This document shows positions 26,276 through 36,375 of a DNA stretch of 64,000 nt, piece after piece. The translations under genes were made by a program, and so were the position numbers. The stretch lies in NCBI GenBank assembly GCA_017308595.1, contig JAFKER010000017.1:1-64000 (forward strand), given 5' to 3'. The stretch's first letter is position 1, and every line of letters begins with the position of its first letter. The DNA comes from Afipia sp. GTDB lineage: Bacteria > Pseudomonadota > Alphaproteobacteria > Rhizobiales > Xanthobacteraceae. The notes below the pieces were generated by a model. The model saw nothing but the letters and a program-made list of their open reading frames with translations, was not told the DNA's origin and did not search any database.

Positions 26276-26303
26276 AAAAGCCCGGCTCAACAGCCGGGCT
26301 TTT
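26276..26303. terminator. Bidirectional terminator between M48 protease gene and carD
   Basis: AAAAGCCCGGCT pairs with AGCCGGGCTTTT around a short loop. Both flanks give T-runs, so it can serve both convergent genes. Confidence 0.9.
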
Positions 26304-26325
26304 CTAGTTTTCAAACGTGAGGCAA

Positions 26326-27171
26326 TCAGGCGGCTTCGTCGGCCGACACCGAATCGTCGCCGTCATCACCATCATCGGACTCATCGTCCGCGACAGCGTC
26401 GGCTCCCGCCTCGGCCTCAGCCTTGGCGCCGCGGCGCGGGCTCTTGGCCAGGTTCGCTTCGATCTCCTTGACCGCTTCGGTCTCGGTGACGTGCTGAACG
26501 ACGGCGATCTCGCGCGACAGGCGATCGAGCGCCGCTTCATAGAGCTGACGCTCGCTGTAGGACTGCTCGGGCTGCGATTCGGAGCGGAACAGATCACGCA
26601 CCACTTCGGCAATTGCGACGATGTCGCCCGAATTGATCTTCGCTTCGTATTCCTGCGCGCGGCGCGACCACATGGTGCGCTTGATGCGAGCACGGCCCTT
26701 GAGGGTTTCGAGCGCGCGCTTGACCAGCGCGGGATCCGACAGCTTGCGCATGCCGACATTGGCGACCTTCGCCGTCGGCACCCGCAACGTCATCTTGTCC
26801 TTGATGAAGTTGATGACAAAAAGTTCGAGGCGCGCGCCGGCGATTTCCTGCTCCTCGATCGCAAGAATCTGGCCAACACCATGCGCCGGATACACCACGA
26901 ATTCGTTGGTCTTGAAGCCCTGGCGCTGAGTCAGCGGCTTTTTCGGCTCCTCGATGCGCGGCGCGGCTGCAGCCGGCTTCGCGGCGGGCTTGCCGGCAAC
27001 GGTCTTCACCGGGGCCTTAACAGGGGGGGCCTTGGCAACCGGAGCTTTCGCAACGGGAGATTTCGCAGGCGAGGCCTTGGGCGCCGCAGTCTTGGCAGTG
27101 GGCTTGGTCACGGGCTTTGAAGGCTTTGCGGAAGCCTTCGCGGGCGTCTTTGTAGTTTTTTTGCTGGGCAT
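26326..27171 (-). CDS. carD: CarD-family transcriptional regulator
   Basis: About 281 residues from the ATG at 27171. Domain order is a Lys/Pro/Ala-rich tail (~1-80), the RNA-polymerase-interacting domain (~85-135; NEFVVYPAHGVGQILAIEEQEIAG, KMTLRVPTAKV), the helical DNA-binding domain with RRAQEYEAKINSGD and VVRDLF, and an acidic C-terminus. CarD stabilises open promoter complexes through the polymerase beta subunit, notably at rRNA and stress promoters. The start is unsure: the frame stays open to 27399 with another Lys-rich stretch, and the ribosome site before 27171 is weak. Confidence 0.88.
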   Translation of the reverse strand: MPSKKTTKTPAKASAKPSKPVTKPTAKTAAPKASPAKSPVAKAPVAKAPPVKAPVKTVAGKPAAKPAAAAPRIEEPKKPLTQRQGFKTNEFVVYPAHGVGQILAIEEQEIAGARLELFVINFIKDKMTLRVPTAKVANVGMRKLSDPALVKRALETLKGRARIKRTMWSRRAQEYEAKINSGDIVAIAEVVRDLFRSESQPEQSYSERQLYEAALDRLSREIAVVQHVTETEAVKEIEANLAKSPRRGAKAEAEAGADAVADDESDDGDDGDDSVSADEAA

Positions 27172-27579
27172 CGTGCTTCTTTTGTTTTTTGAGACTGTGG
27201 CGGATGCGCGAGCATCCTTCTTGGACGCACTGCGGGTGTCCGCAAGCGTCTTTTTGGTGCCCTTATCCTTGGAACCCTTGTCGTTTGTTTTAGAGTTCTT
27301 TTTATGACGCAATTTGTCTGACACGGCGCCTATGCGTGGAACCGCCACGCCCCTGTTCAATTGTTTCGCGGGAACCCATCGGAACCCAAACCGGGGCAAA
27401 AAAGGGTTCAGCTCTCTTGAATGTGCCTAAAATAGCACATTTCCCGCAAAAATCAATGATTTATGGGCTGCCGCACGCCTTCGGCGGCCCCAACGGCGGC
27501 ATTCGTCGCCAGTAGGGTTAAAACTTATGCGTCATGGAAGGACGATCAGGCGCGCAAGCTGGCCGCAAAAAGGGCCGGT
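27172..27579. other. Intergenic region between carD and fdxA, or carD N-terminal extension
   Basis: On the minus strand 27172-27321 is in frame with carD and encodes a Lys/Ser/Thr-rich stretch, with a GTG at 27321 preceded by AGG. It is either a purine-rich leader or real protein. The rest, 27400-27579, is A/T-richer and shows no gene; it should contain the carD promoter. Confidence 0.5.
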
Positions 27580-27918
27580 TCAGTCGCCCGAACCCGGATT
27601 GGCAGAAAAATATTTATCGAACTTACCTTCGACACCATCAAATTCCTTGGCGTCGTCAGGCGCATCCTTTTTCTGGGTGATGTTCGGCCACGACTTGGCG
27701 TGCTCGGCATTCACTTCAAGCCATTTCTCAAGGTTCGGCTCAGTATCCGGCTTGATCGCGTCCGCAGGACATTCCGGCTCGCAAACGCCGCAGTCGATGC
27801 ACTCGTCCGGGTGGATCACAAGCATGTTCTCGCCCTCGTAGAAGCAGTCCACGGGACACACTTCCACGCAATCCATGTACTTGCACTTGATGCAATTTTC
27901 GGTGACGACGTAAGTCAT
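27580..27918 (-). CDS. fdxA: Seven-iron ferredoxin FdxA
   Basis: The 112-residue protein has N-terminal cluster-binding Cys at 9, 12, 17, 21 and 25 ([17 protein letters not shown]) and a second set at 40, 43, 46 and 50 ([11 protein letters not shown]). This pattern makes one [3Fe-4S] and one [4Fe-4S] cluster, with the long C-terminal helix ([11 protein letters not shown]) of the Azotobacter FdI type. It is a cytoplasmic electron carrier. It is transcribed in the same direction as the S4 protein and helicase genes upstream. Confidence 0.96.
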   Translation of the reverse strand: MTYVVTENCIKCKYMDCVEVCPVDCFYEGENMLVIHPDECIDCGVCEPECPADAIKPDTEPNLEKWLEVNAEHAKSWPNITQKKDAPDDAKEFDGVEGKFDKYFSANPGSGD

Positions 27919-28012
27919 CCAAAGCTCCGGAACGTCTCAATTTTCAGGTTTGGCGTAGCGCAGGACGTGCGCCGCCGCAAGAGATGCCGTCATGGCGATA
28001 GCTGGCAGCTAA

Positions 28013-28282
28013 TCACTCCGGAGATGATTGCAAATCATCGTAAATGGCACGAGCCGCAGTGGAATCGCCGCGCCGCTCGCTAAATCCGGTGATCTTGAGG
28101 ATACGCACCCGGCTATCGAGCGCGATAGTGAGGACCTCGCCTGCTTTGACCGCATGGCCGGGGGATGTCTGCCGCGCACCATTGATCCGCACGCGTCCCT
28201 TGGCGACCAGGGCTGCGGCATCGGTCCGGGTTTTCACCACCCGCGCATGCCACAGCCACTTGTCGAGACGCTGCCGGTCCAA
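28013..28282 (-). CDS. S4-domain RNA-binding protein (Hsp15/HslR-like)
   Basis: The 89-residue protein is almost entirely an S4 RNA-binding domain (RLDKWLWHARVVKTRTDAAALV, then GRVRINGARQTSPGHAVKAGEVLTI). Escherichia coli Hsp15 binds stalled 50S subunits carrying nascent chains. It begins one base after the helicase gene stop, so the two are translationally linked. Confidence 0.92.
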   Translation of the reverse strand: MDRQRLDKWLWHARVVKTRTDAAALVAKGRVRINGARQTSPGHAVKAGEVLTIALDSRVRILKITGFSERRGDSTAARAIYDDLQSSPE

Positions 28283-28283
28283 A

Positions 28284-31200
28284 TCAATCCTTGCGGGTAC
28301 CTGCGAGCTGATCTTTCAGCGCCGCCAGTTTGGCAAACGGCGAGTTCGGATCGGCCGGGCGATCGCGCTCGCGCGATGTCGCACTGCTTGCGTAAGTGCG
28401 ATGCGAGCCGCCGCTGCGGTCATCCCTGCGGCCGTCGCGGCCGCGCTTGTCGAACTGCCCCTTGCCGCGATCCTGATTGCGGTCCTTACCCTTGAAGTGA
28501 TCGCGCGGGGGACGGCCACCCTTCTCGTCACGCGGTGGGCGCGCCTGCGCGGCACCCTCCCCGGCATTCGCAGCCGGTGCATCGCCGCGCGGACGACGGT
28601 TGTCGTTGTTGCGATCCCGGCGATGACGGCCATGACGCTCACGCTTCTCACCATCGGCGGCGGCTTCACCCTCACCCGCCGCAGCAGATTTGTCCGGTCC
28701 CTTGTACCGGCTGCGATCGTGACGCGGGCGACGCTCCTCCGAACGCCCGCCAGGGCGCCAGACTTCCACAAGAGCAGGCTCCGCAGGCGCGGCTTCTGCT
28801 TCGGGGGTTGCAGCCTCAGAGGCGACAGTTTCAACAGCAGGCGATTCAGGTGCGGTTTCAGTCGCGGCAGCTTCTCCTGCCGGGGTATTCTCGGCGGCAA
28901 TCGCAGTGTCGTTGGCAACGTCAGCGACCGATTCGGTTGCCGCGGCGTCCTGCGGCTCAATCGCATCCGCTTCAGACGCATTTGCATCGGCAGCAACACC
29001 ACCCGCTGTCTCCGCCTGCGCTTCTACCGGTGCGGCAGGCGGCGCAGCTTCAACCAGCGGCGGACGCTTCTCCATCCGATAGCCAAGCGCACGCAGCACC
29101 GCCGCGAAATCTTCACCGGCCGAACCGGTCAGAGACGTCATGGCCTGTGTCACCACGAACGAGCGGCCATCAAACGCGCCCGCAGGCTTCTCGCCGAGCG
29201 TACCGGGACGCCACGACAGCGCGGGACGAATGAGATCCGCAAGGCGTTCGAGAATATCGACACGCACAGCGCGCTCACCCGCGAGCTTGTAGCCGAGCGT
29301 GCGGTAAGTGTCCTGATTGAGCGCCTTGTCCGCAGGGAACGAGGTACGTCCGCTCGAGGCCAGATGTTGCGCCCCGGACAGCGCCGACCAGTCGGTATTG
29401 TCGTTTCTCAGCGCCATCAGAAGCGACGCGAGGCTGCGTGCGGCGGGCTTCAGCAATGCCGGGAAGAAAATATGATAGGCCCCGAACCGCACGCCGTATT
29501 TGCGCAGGGATGCGCGCGAGGGCTGATCGAGATCCTTCATCTCGGCGGCGATCTTCGTGCGCTCCAGCACGCCGAGCGCTTCGATCAACTGGAAGGCGAT
29601 GCCACGCGCGATGCCTGTGATGTCTTCCGCCTTCGACAGCTCGAACATCGGACCGAGAATTTTTTCGATATACGTCTTGAGCCAGAGATCGAGCCGGTTC
29701 TGTACGGCTTCCCGCGAGGGGCCGGTCAACCGCTCGTCGGCGATGATGCGGATGCGCGGATGCAGCGCATCGTCGGCGGCGACCAGCTTGGCCACTGCAT
29801 CGCCGGTCCAGCGCAGCGTTCCATCGGAAGCCAAAACAAACTGATCGTCCGGCGCCTTCGAGAGCTTTTCGGCGCGCGCGTCGATCTCACCGGCCAGCGC
29901 CTTGAGCGCAGCCGCCTGCAACGCCTTGGCATCCGATCCCGCCTCGGCCGATTCCGGCGCGAACATGAATCCGTCGAGACGGCCAATGGTATGGCCCTCC
30001 ACGATCACTTCGCCGGTCTTTCCAATCTCAGTGTTCAGCATTGTGTTTTCCCGCAAGCGCCGCATCAATACACTGGTCCGGCGATCAACGAAACGCTCAG
30101 TTAGCCGTTCATGCAGGGCATCCGACAATTTATCCTCGACCACGCGGGCAATTCCCTGCCATCGCTCGGGGGCGACCAGCCAGTCCGGACGATTTGCCGC
30201 GAATGTCCAGGTCCGGATCTGGGCGATCCGGGCCGATAATGTGTCGATATCGCCATCTGTACGGTCGGTTTGCGCGATCTGAGCCTCGAACCAGTTGTCC
30301 GGAATCCGGCCTTTGCGCATCAGAAACCCGTACAAAGTGGTGACGAGCTCGGCGTGGGCCGCCGGCGAGAGCTTGCGATAGTCCGGAATCTGGCAGGCCT
30401 CCCAGAGCCGCTCCACGGCGTCGGCCCCCCGCGCCATATCGCGGACATCCGCATCCCGTGCAGCGTGATCGAGCACGCGGATGTCTTCGGCGACCGGCGC
30501 ACGCGTCAGCCCTTCATGGTTCGGCACCAGTGCAAGCGAGACCTGCAGCGCGCCTAGCGAGGAAAAATCCAGCCGCGCATTCCGCCACTGCAACATCTTC
30601 ACGCTGTCGAAAGTGTGGTTCTGCAGCGCATTGACCAGTTCCGGTTCGAACGGCGCACAACGCCCCGTGGTTCCGAATGTGCCGTCGCGCGTGGCGCGTC
30701 CGGCGCGCCCGGCGATCTGCGCGAATTCCGCAGGCGTCAGGCGGCGGAACTGGTAACCGTCGTATTTGCGGTCAGATGCGAACGCCACATGATCGACATC
30801 GAGATTGAGGCCCATGCCGACGGCGTCGGTGGCCACGAGATAATCGACGTCACCGGACTGGAACATGTCCACTTGGGCATTGCGGGTGCGTGGCGACAGC
30901 GACCCCAGCACCACCGCAGCGCCGCCGTGCTGACGGCGGATCAGTTCGGCGATGGCGTAAACTTCGTCGGCGGAAAACGCGACAATCGCGGTGCGCCGCG
31001 GCTGCCGCGTAATCTTGCGGTCGCCTACGAATTCAAGCTGCGACAATCTGGGCCGCGTCACGATGTTGGCACCGGGCAGCAGCCGTTCGATAATCGGCCG
31101 CATGGTTGCCGCGCCAAGCAGCAGCGTCTCATCGCGCCCGCGCCGGTTCAGAATTCGATCCGTGAAGACATGGCCGCGCTCGAGATCGGCAGCGATCTGG

Positions 31201-31526
31201 ATTTCGTCCACCGCAAGGAACGACACATCGAGATCGCGCGGCATTGCCTCAACGGTGGACACCCAATAGCGCGCCCGTGACGGCTTGATCTTCTCCTCGC
31301 CAGTAATCAGCGCGACAGCATCGGCGCCGGCCCTAGCAACAATCTTGTTGTAGACCTCGCGCGCCAGAAGGCGCAGCGGCAAACCGATAATACCCGACGA
31401 ATGCGCCAGCATCCGCTCGATCGCCAGATGCGTCTTGCCGGTGTTGGTCGGGCCAAGCACCGCCGTGACGCCCGCGCCGGGCGCGCGCTCATTGGAAAAC
31501 AGCGGGACAGAAGATGACAAAGGCAT
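28284..31526 (-). CDS. SUV3/MgpS-like DEAD-box RNA helicase with disordered C-terminal tail
   Basis: About 1080 residues from the ATG at 31526. The helicase core shows Walker A GPTNTGKT at 25-32, the motif II-like DEIQ, then motif VI QIAGRAGRATRDG, matching SUV3-type helicases, which in mitochondria unwind RNA for degradation. Residues ~780-1088 are low complexity: first Ala/Glu/Pro-rich, then strongly basic with RRDRNNDNRR and Asp/Arg/Gly-rich repeats like RNase E or RNA-binding tails. The tail probably binds RNA or partners. Linkage to an S4 protein and to fdxA and carD suggests RNA surveillance (inference). Confidence 0.9.
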   Translation of the reverse strand: MPLSSSVPLFSNERAPGAGVTAVLGPTNTGKTHLAIERMLAHSSGIIGLPLRLLAREVYNKIVARAGADAVALITGEEKIKPSRARYWVSTVEAMPRDLDVSFLAVDEIQIAADLERGHVFTDRILNRRGRDETLLLGAATMRPIIERLLPGANIVTRPRLSQLEFVGDRKITRQPRRTAIVAFSADEVYAIAELIRRQHGGAAVVLGSLSPRTRNAQVDMFQSGDVDYLVATDAVGMGLNLDVDHVAFASDRKYDGYQFRRLTPAEFAQIAGRAGRATRDGTFGTTGRCAPFEPELVNALQNHTFDSVKMLQWRNARLDFSSLGALQVSLALVPNHEGLTRAPVAEDIRVLDHAARDADVRDMARGADAVERLWEACQIPDYRKLSPAAHAELVTTLYGFLMRKGRIPDNWFEAQIAQTDRTDGDIDTLSARIAQIRTWTFAANRPDWLVAPERWQGIARVVEDKLSDALHERLTERFVDRRTSVLMRRLRENTMLNTEIGKTGEVIVEGHTIGRLDGFMFAPESAEAGSDAKALQAAALKALAGEIDARAEKLSKAPDDQFVLASDGTLRWTGDAVAKLVAADDALHPRIRIIADERLTGPSREAVQNRLDLWLKTYIEKILGPMFELSKAEDITGIARGIAFQLIEALGVLERTKIAAEMKDLDQPSRASLRKYGVRFGAYHIFFPALLKPAARSLASLLMALRNDNTDWSALSGAQHLASSGRTSFPADKALNQDTYRTLGYKLAGERAVRVDILERLADLIRPALSWRPGTLGEKPAGAFDGRSFVVTQAMTSLTGSAGEDFAAVLRALGYRMEKRPPLVEAAPPAAPVEAQAETAGGVAADANASEADAIEPQDAAATESVADVANDTAIAAENTPAGEAAATETAPESPAVETVASEAATPEAEAAPAEPALVEVWRPGGRSEERRPRHDRSRYKGPDKSAAAGEGEAAADGEKRERHGRHRRDRNNDNRRPRGDAPAANAGEGAAQARPPRDEKGGRPPRDHFKGKDRNQDRGKGQFDKRGRDGRRDDRSGGSHRTYASSATSRERDRPADPNSPFAKLAALKDQLAGTRKD

Positions 31527-31865
31527 AATCACAAGGTCCGCGTGACGCACACGACGCGGACGCCGCAGCAGGATTCTGGAAGTGTCTCACAATGCGACGC
31601 TTTTCACGCCGCAACTTAAGATTCAGAACGGTTAAGGAACGAAAGAGGCCCGAATCGCTGACTCGCGGTGGGGCTGACTTGAAAGCCTCAACATGTCGCA
31701 CGACACCACGTTCAACAATACTAGATGGGGTTTGAAGTTGCGCCTCGCATGCTGTCACCGGGGGTCAATTGGTTAAATTCGGAGTCGAATCGGATTGGCT
31801 AAAGAGTCAACCCGATTCATGGGGAGACAATCGTCCGATCACCGCACGGGCCGGGCCTGGATCGC
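31527..31865. other. Intergenic region, 339 bp, with hairpin
   Basis: No gene is seen. An imperfect 11-bp inverted repeat (arms 31787-31797 and 31808-31818, one mismatch) lies downstream of the DUF3108 stop and may mark its transcript end, though it lacks a T-run. The helicase promoter must be in the first ~200 bases. Confidence 0.5.
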
Positions 31866-32735
31866 TCAGTTGGTGGAGTTGGTTTTAGCGGTCTTCTGCA
31901 CCGACACGAATTCCGTGGCTTCGATCATGCCGGTCCCGAGCGGCGTCGGAATGGTGATCCTATAGGGCGCGAGCACCCGCGTCCCGGCGATCGGGGCAAA
32001 CCAGATCTCCATGTTGCGCTGGGCCGCGACGTATTTGATCGAGACACGATCCGGAACGTAACCCGCAATCGGCGTGAAATAGACCGCGCAAACCACCACG
32101 GGCCCCTGATAACCCTTCGCGGCTTTCACCGCATCCATGCGCTTGTATTCGAGTTTCAGGTCGTAGCGCATCCGGCCATCGAACACCGGCAGCGTTTTGC
32201 GGCAAGCCTCCGGACCAACCGGGTCGCCGGTGCCCGCGACTTTCACCAGCGCGCCCGTCATCGGATCAAGGACATTGCGGCGATGGGCATCGGTCACGGG
32301 AATACGGCCAGGCGTTTCCGGGGGCTGCGGCTCGATGACCGAATCTTTCACATTGCCGCCGCCAAGATTGATCCGGATGATCTCGGCCTTTTTCCCATAG
32401 TTGATGGTCGACACATAGTTCAGCGGCGCAAACTGGCCCGCCGTGATGCGGCCCTGCGCAGTTCCGGTGCCGTTGCCACCGCCGATGGATTTCATCAGAC
32501 CTGTGGTCGCCGCGCTGACGGCGGCTGAATACTGATCGTCGGCAATATCCACGATCCAGGCGCCCTTACCGATCGGCAGCCCCGCCAGCGATGCTTCGTA
32601 TTTGGCATCGAGCCGGCCCTGGGCGCTCGCCGTCCCTGTAGTCACCCCCAGAGCAGCGCAGACGGCCAGGCAAAGCCCAAAAGGGGCCATGGCGACACTT
32701 TTGAGAGCTATTTTCGGGAACCGGGGCATATCCAC
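31866..32735 (-). CDS. Exported DUF3108 protein
   Basis: The 289-residue protein has a signal peptide (cleavage after ASAQ) followed by a lipocalin/beta-rich DUF3108 domain: YEASLAGLPIGKGAWIVDI, FAPLNYVSTINYGKKAEIIRINLGGG, and the C-terminal FVSVQKT. Family members are periplasmic with unknown function, often in envelope contexts. Its start may be the ATG at 32735 or the next at 32729. It is divergent from rpmB and stands alone. Confidence 0.85.
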   Translation of the reverse strand: MDMPRFPKIALKSVAMAPFGLCLAVCAALGVTTGTASAQGRLDAKYEASLAGLPIGKGAWIVDIADDQYSAAVSAATTGLMKSIGGGNGTGTAQGRITAGQFAPLNYVSTINYGKKAEIIRINLGGGNVKDSVIEPQPPETPGRIPVTDAHRRNVLDPMTGALVKVAGTGDPVGPEACRKTLPVFDGRMRYDLKLEYKRMDAVKAAKGYQGPVVVCAVYFTPIAGYVPDRVSIKYVAAQRNMEIWFAPIAGTRVLAPYRITIPTPLGTGMIEATEFVSVQKTAKTNSTN

Positions 32736-33089
32736 CGACGAGAATCCTGTTGCGCAATGACCGGCAATTGACCGGTGTCACCGGGCACGGCGTCGGCAGG
32801 AAGATTTACCCCGCATAGGCCGCGAAAGTCATGATCGAAAGCCTGTCATGCCTGTCTGAGCAGGGAATACGTCGATTATATGTTGGGAAGCCACTGGTTT
32901 GACGGGGAAAATTGTCATTTTCGCAGTTGTGGCTCGCAACCGCACCCTGCAGATAAGGGACTGAAATCGCCTCTCAACCTTGACGCTGGGCCGCTAGCCC
33001 CTTATAGCTCCGCCGTTCCTGAAATGGACGGTTTTAAACCCCCACGCGACCCCTCATGGCGGTCCGGGGCGACACAAGGATTTCTCGCC
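32736..33089. other. Intergenic region, 354 bp, divergent promoters
   Basis: It contains the rpmB promoter at 32980-33008 and its 80-base leader. The left part should hold the DUF3108 promoter but shows no clear consensus. No gene or repeat was seen. Confidence 0.6.
32980..33008 (+). promoter_or_regulatory. Sigma-70-type promoter of rpmB
   Basis: TTGACG (32980-32985) and TATAGC (33003-33008) are separated by exactly 17 bases, and the start codon lies 82 bases downstream. Confidence 0.75.
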
Positions 33090-33383
33090 ATGTCTCGGCG
33101 CTGCGAATTGACGGCCAAGGGCCCTCAGGTTGGCCACAAGGTCAGCCACTCGAACCACAAGACCAAGCGCCGGTTCCTGCCGAACCTGTGCAACGTGACG
33201 CTGATCTCGGAAACGCTGGGCCGCAACGTGCGCCTGCGCGTGTCGACCAATGCGCTGAAGTCGGTCGACCACAACGGCGGTCTCGACGCGTTTCTGCTCA
33301 AGGCCAAGGCTGACACCCTGTCGCCGAAGGCCGTCGAGTTGAAGCGGCAGATCGAAAAGAAGAAGCTTGCTGCTGCAAGCTGA
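33090..33383 (+). CDS. rpmB: 50S ribosomal protein L28
   Basis: The 97-residue protein starts [20 protein letters not shown], the L28 hallmark, followed by [13 protein letters not shown] and the basic C-terminus. Its length is that of alphaproteobacterial L28. AAGGA lies upstream of the ATG at 33090. An upstream open frame from 32880 is leader, not protein. It is monocistronic with its own promoter and terminator. Confidence 0.97.
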   Translation: MSRRCELTAKGPQVGHKVSHSNHKTKRRFLPNLCNVTLISETLGRNVRLRVSTNALKSVDHNGGLDAFLLKAKADTLSPKAVELKRQIEKKKLAAAS

Positions 33384-33408
33384 TCGTCCGATCCGCATCG
33401 TTTTTTTG

Positions 33409-33437
33409 AAAAAGCCGGGCTCGCGCCCGGCTTTTTT
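33409..33437 (+). terminator. Terminator of rpmB
   Basis: AAAAAGCCGGGC and GCCCGGCTTTTTTT form a strong stem with a TCGC loop and T-run. The A-run on the left makes it usable for the convergent gene too. Confidence 0.93.
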
Positions 33438-34469
33438 TTACGGATCGACCAGCGTGAACTGCAGCAGAAGTGTGCGCTGAATCATCGAAAAATTATCGTC
33501 GGATACCATCGTCAGCACGGTCTCACCCTCCGGCGTCACATGCACGTCGATGCCTTCCATGTTGTCGATCTCATAGCCGAGATCGACATCGAAAATCGCG
33601 GGTCCGTCGATCACCGCATCGCGCGCAATGGACGCGCCCGGAATCCGGCGGATACGGATGCCGACGCCCTCCAGCAGCGAGAATTTCCGCTCCAGCAGCA
33701 ACAGATCGCCGGACGGCAGCAGCACCGCATCGCTGATGTCGAAATTGTTGGTGCGCCTGGCGGTGAACTGACCCGGGGACGGGCCACCGATCAAGAAGCA
33801 CAGGATGTTCCCCGCCGGATCGAGACCGCGTTCGGATATGGCGATCAATGTGCCAGCAAGCGGCTGGCCTTTCGGCACGAACACCAGCGCCTCAAGCCCC
33901 TTGTTGAACGGGAGCTTGCCGATCTCGGGCGGCAGCGGCAGCGCTTCGCCGCGTGAACGAATCCCGCCCTTGGCGAAATCGAAGCGCACGATCTGATTGA
34001 CCCGTTCGAAGCCGACGTAAACATGGGAGCCATCGAGCGCGAGGGCCTCGCTGTCGAACCAACCGCGTGATGTTATTTTCTTTCCATCGCTGTCCAGCAT
34101 GGGCGCCGATTTCACATCGGAGAGTCCTGCGAGCTGCTTGCCGCGATAAGCGATGCGCCCGGTGAACCAGTTTCCCTTGTCGCTGATCGCGATGAACTGC
34201 TCGCCCTTCTTGTCGAGCCGCAATCCTGACAGGCCGCCAAAGCCACGAAAGGATGACGTGAGAACGAGTCCGCTGCGGAATTCCAGCGCCCCATAACGAA
34301 CGTGACTGGAGTCGCGCGGATCGAACGACCCGATCGAGCGCGCTTTGACATCCACAACGGACGGCGCCGTCTGCGCAGCCGTGGGACTTGCACCTAAACC
34401 AGCGACGCCGACCGGCAACGCCGCCGCCGCGCCCTGCAGAAGCCGCCGGCGGCTGATCCCGGACGTCAT
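33438..34469 (-). CDS. Tat-exported esterase-like/phytase-like protein
   Basis: The 343-residue protein starts with a twin-arginine signal (SRRRLLQGAAAALP, cleavage near TAAQ). The rest matches the 'esterase-like activity of phytase' beta-propeller family: FGGLSGLRLDKKGEQFIAISDKG, LEALVFVPKG and NMEGIDVHVTPEGETVLTMVSDDNFS. Such proteins are periplasmic and likely fold with metal in the cytoplasm before export; enzymatic activity is mostly unproven. It ends at the rpmB terminator and lies next to the cobT gene. Confidence 0.88.
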   Translation of the reverse strand: MTSGISRRRLLQGAAAALPVGVAGLGASPTAAQTAPSVVDVKARSIGSFDPRDSSHVRYGALEFRSGLVLTSSFRGFGGLSGLRLDKKGEQFIAISDKGNWFTGRIAYRGKQLAGLSDVKSAPMLDSDGKKITSRGWFDSEALALDGSHVYVGFERVNQIVRFDFAKGGIRSRGEALPLPPEIGKLPFNKGLEALVFVPKGQPLAGTLIAISERGLDPAGNILCFLIGGPSPGQFTARRTNNFDISDAVLLPSGDLLLLERKFSLLEGVGIRIRRIPGASIARDAVIDGPAIFDVDLGYEIDNMEGIDVHVTPEGETVLTMVSDDNFSMIQRTLLLQFTLVDP

Positions 34470-34472
34470 GGT

Positions 34473-36368
34473 TTAAGAGTGCAGTCTACGGCGGCGAGGC
34501 GTCGGAGCCTCGGTATGCGTTTCAGTGAAAAGCTCCGCCAGCTTTTCGGTGATCGCACCGCCAAGCTCTTCCGCATCCACAATCGTGACTGCCCGGCGAT
34601 AGTAGCGCGTCACATCATGGCCGATGCCGATAGCGATCAGTTCGACTGGCGAGCGGGTTTCGATTTCCTCAATGATGTGGCGCAGATGCCGCTCGAGATA
34701 ATTGCCCGGATTGACCGACAACGTTGAGTCGTCCACCGGCGCACCATCCGAAATCATCATCAGGATCTTGCGTTGCTCGGACCGGCCAAGCAGGCGCTTG
34801 TGCGCCCAGTCGAGTGCCTCGCCGTCGATATTTTCCTTCAGCAAACCTTCGCGCATCATCAGGCCGAGATTCTTGCGCGCGCGCCGCCATGGCGCATCCG
34901 CCGACTTGTAGATGATATGGCGCAGATCGTTGAGGCGGCCCGGATTGGCGGGCTTGCCCGCTGCCAGCCACGCCTCGCGCGACTGACCGCCCTTCCAGGC
35001 GCGCGTCGTGAAGCCGAGAATCTCGACCTTGACGCCACAACGCTCCAGCGTGCGCGCCAGAATATCCGCGCAGGTCGCGGCCACGGTAATGGGCCGCCCG
35101 CGCATCGAGCCGGAATTGTCGAGCAGCAGCGTCACCACCGTATCGCGGAAGGTCGCCTCCTTCTCATGCATGAAGGACAATGGATGGAACGGATCGGTGA
35201 CCACGCGCGACAGCCGCGCGGGATCGAGAATGCCTTCCTCGAGATCGAAATCCCACGCGCGGTTCTGCTGCGCCATCAATTTGCGCTGCAGCCGGTTGGC
35301 GAGGCGCGCCACGATGTGCTGCAAATGCGCAAGCTGCTTGTCGAGATAGCTGCGCAGACGCTCCAGTTCGTCGTGCTCGCAAAGATCTTCCGCGGAGACG
35401 ACCTCGTCGAACTTCGGCGCGAAGGCGTGATATTCCGGCCCGCGCGGTTCATTGCCGCCGCGGCCCGGCGGACGATGCGCCTCGCCCGGCGTCTCGTCCT
35501 CGCCCATCTCATTATCGTCGAATGCGTCGCTGGCCGAGGCTTGCGCACTTTCCATCGCATTCTCGGACATCTCTTCAGTAGAGGATTGCGACTGGTCGGC
35601 GCTCATCTCTTCGGCCGATTCGCTGTCGGGCGAGCCGTCCGCGCCGGACTGATCCTTCTCGCCCTCGCGATTCTCGTCCTGATCGTCGTCCTGATCCTGA
35701 TCGGCGTTACTTTCATCGCCAAGCTCAAGCGCATCCAGCAGATCATGGACCACGTCGCCAAAGCGTGACTGATCCTCGGTGAATTCCTTCAGGCGGTCGA
35801 GACGTGGGCCAATCTTGTCTTCCAGCACGGGCCGCCAGAGGTCGACCATCTTGCGGGCCGCCTGCGGCGGCGCCATGCCAGTGAGGCGCTCACGCACCAA
35901 CATCGCCAGCGCGTCGGCGAGCGGAGCATCGGCGCGATCGGTGATTTCGTCGTACTTGCCGCGATGAAAATGATCATCGAGCATCGCAGTGAGGTTCTTG
36001 GCGACGCCGCTCATGCGCTTGGCGCCGATCGCCTCGACACGGGCCTGCTCGACAGCATCGAACACACCGCGCGCCTGCGGATTCCCCGGCACCAGCTTGC
36101 GATGCACCTTTGGATCGTGACAAGCGATTCTCAGCGCGATGGAGTCGGCGTGGCCGCGCACAATGGCCGCCTCCTTGCGAGTCAATTTGCGGGCAGGTTC
36201 AGGCAACCGCGCCTTGCCGGGCGAGAGGCCCGGACGCTCGGCCGCGAACGTCACTTCAAGCTCAGGCTGCTTTGCAATCGCCCGCAAGGCAGACGTCACC
36301 GCGCGCTTGAACGGCTCCGTCGGAGATTCCTTCGACCCGGCCCTGAACTTGATGTTGGACGTGCTCAT
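34473..36368 (-). CDS. cobT: Cobaltochelatase subunit CobT
   Basis: About 631 residues from the ATG at 36368; an apparent longer frame reads into the palindromic repeat and is rejected. It has an N-terminal helical region, an acidic central linker (~215-300, Asp/Glu/Gln/Ser-rich) and a C-terminal von Willebrand A domain with the MIDAS motif in [11 protein letters not shown]. CobT with CobS forms the AAA+ chaperone of aerobic cobaltochelatase that inserts cobalt into hydrogenobyrinic diamide with CobN. CobN is not in the window. It follows cobS by 170 bases. Confidence 0.95.
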   Translation of the reverse strand: MSTSNIKFRAGSKESPTEPFKRAVTSALRAIAKQPELEVTFAAERPGLSPGKARLPEPARKLTRKEAAIVRGHADSIALRIACHDPKVHRKLVPGNPQARGVFDAVEQARVEAIGAKRMSGVAKNLTAMLDDHFHRGKYDEITDRADAPLADALAMLVRERLTGMAPPQAARKMVDLWRPVLEDKIGPRLDRLKEFTEDQSRFGDVVHDLLDALELGDESNADQDQDDDQDENREGEKDQSGADGSPDSESAEEMSADQSQSSTEEMSENAMESAQASASDAFDDNEMGEDETPGEAHRPPGRGGNEPRGPEYHAFAPKFDEVVSAEDLCEHDELERLRSYLDKQLAHLQHIVARLANRLQRKLMAQQNRAWDFDLEEGILDPARLSRVVTDPFHPLSFMHEKEATFRDTVVTLLLDNSGSMRGRPITVAATCADILARTLERCGVKVEILGFTTRAWKGGQSREAWLAAGKPANPGRLNDLRHIIYKSADAPWRRARKNLGLMMREGLLKENIDGEALDWAHKRLLGRSEQRKILMMISDGAPVDDSTLSVNPGNYLERHLRHIIEEIETRSPVELIAIGIGHDVTRYYRRAVTIVDAEELGGAITEKLAELFTETHTEAPTPRRRRLHS

Positions 36369-36375
36369 GAATGCC

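Noticed and set aside
28044-30104. 686-codon plus-strand open frame opposite the helicase gene
   Set aside because: It mirrors the low-complexity tail and helicase core of the opposite strand and has Arg/Thr/Ser-rich nonsense composition.
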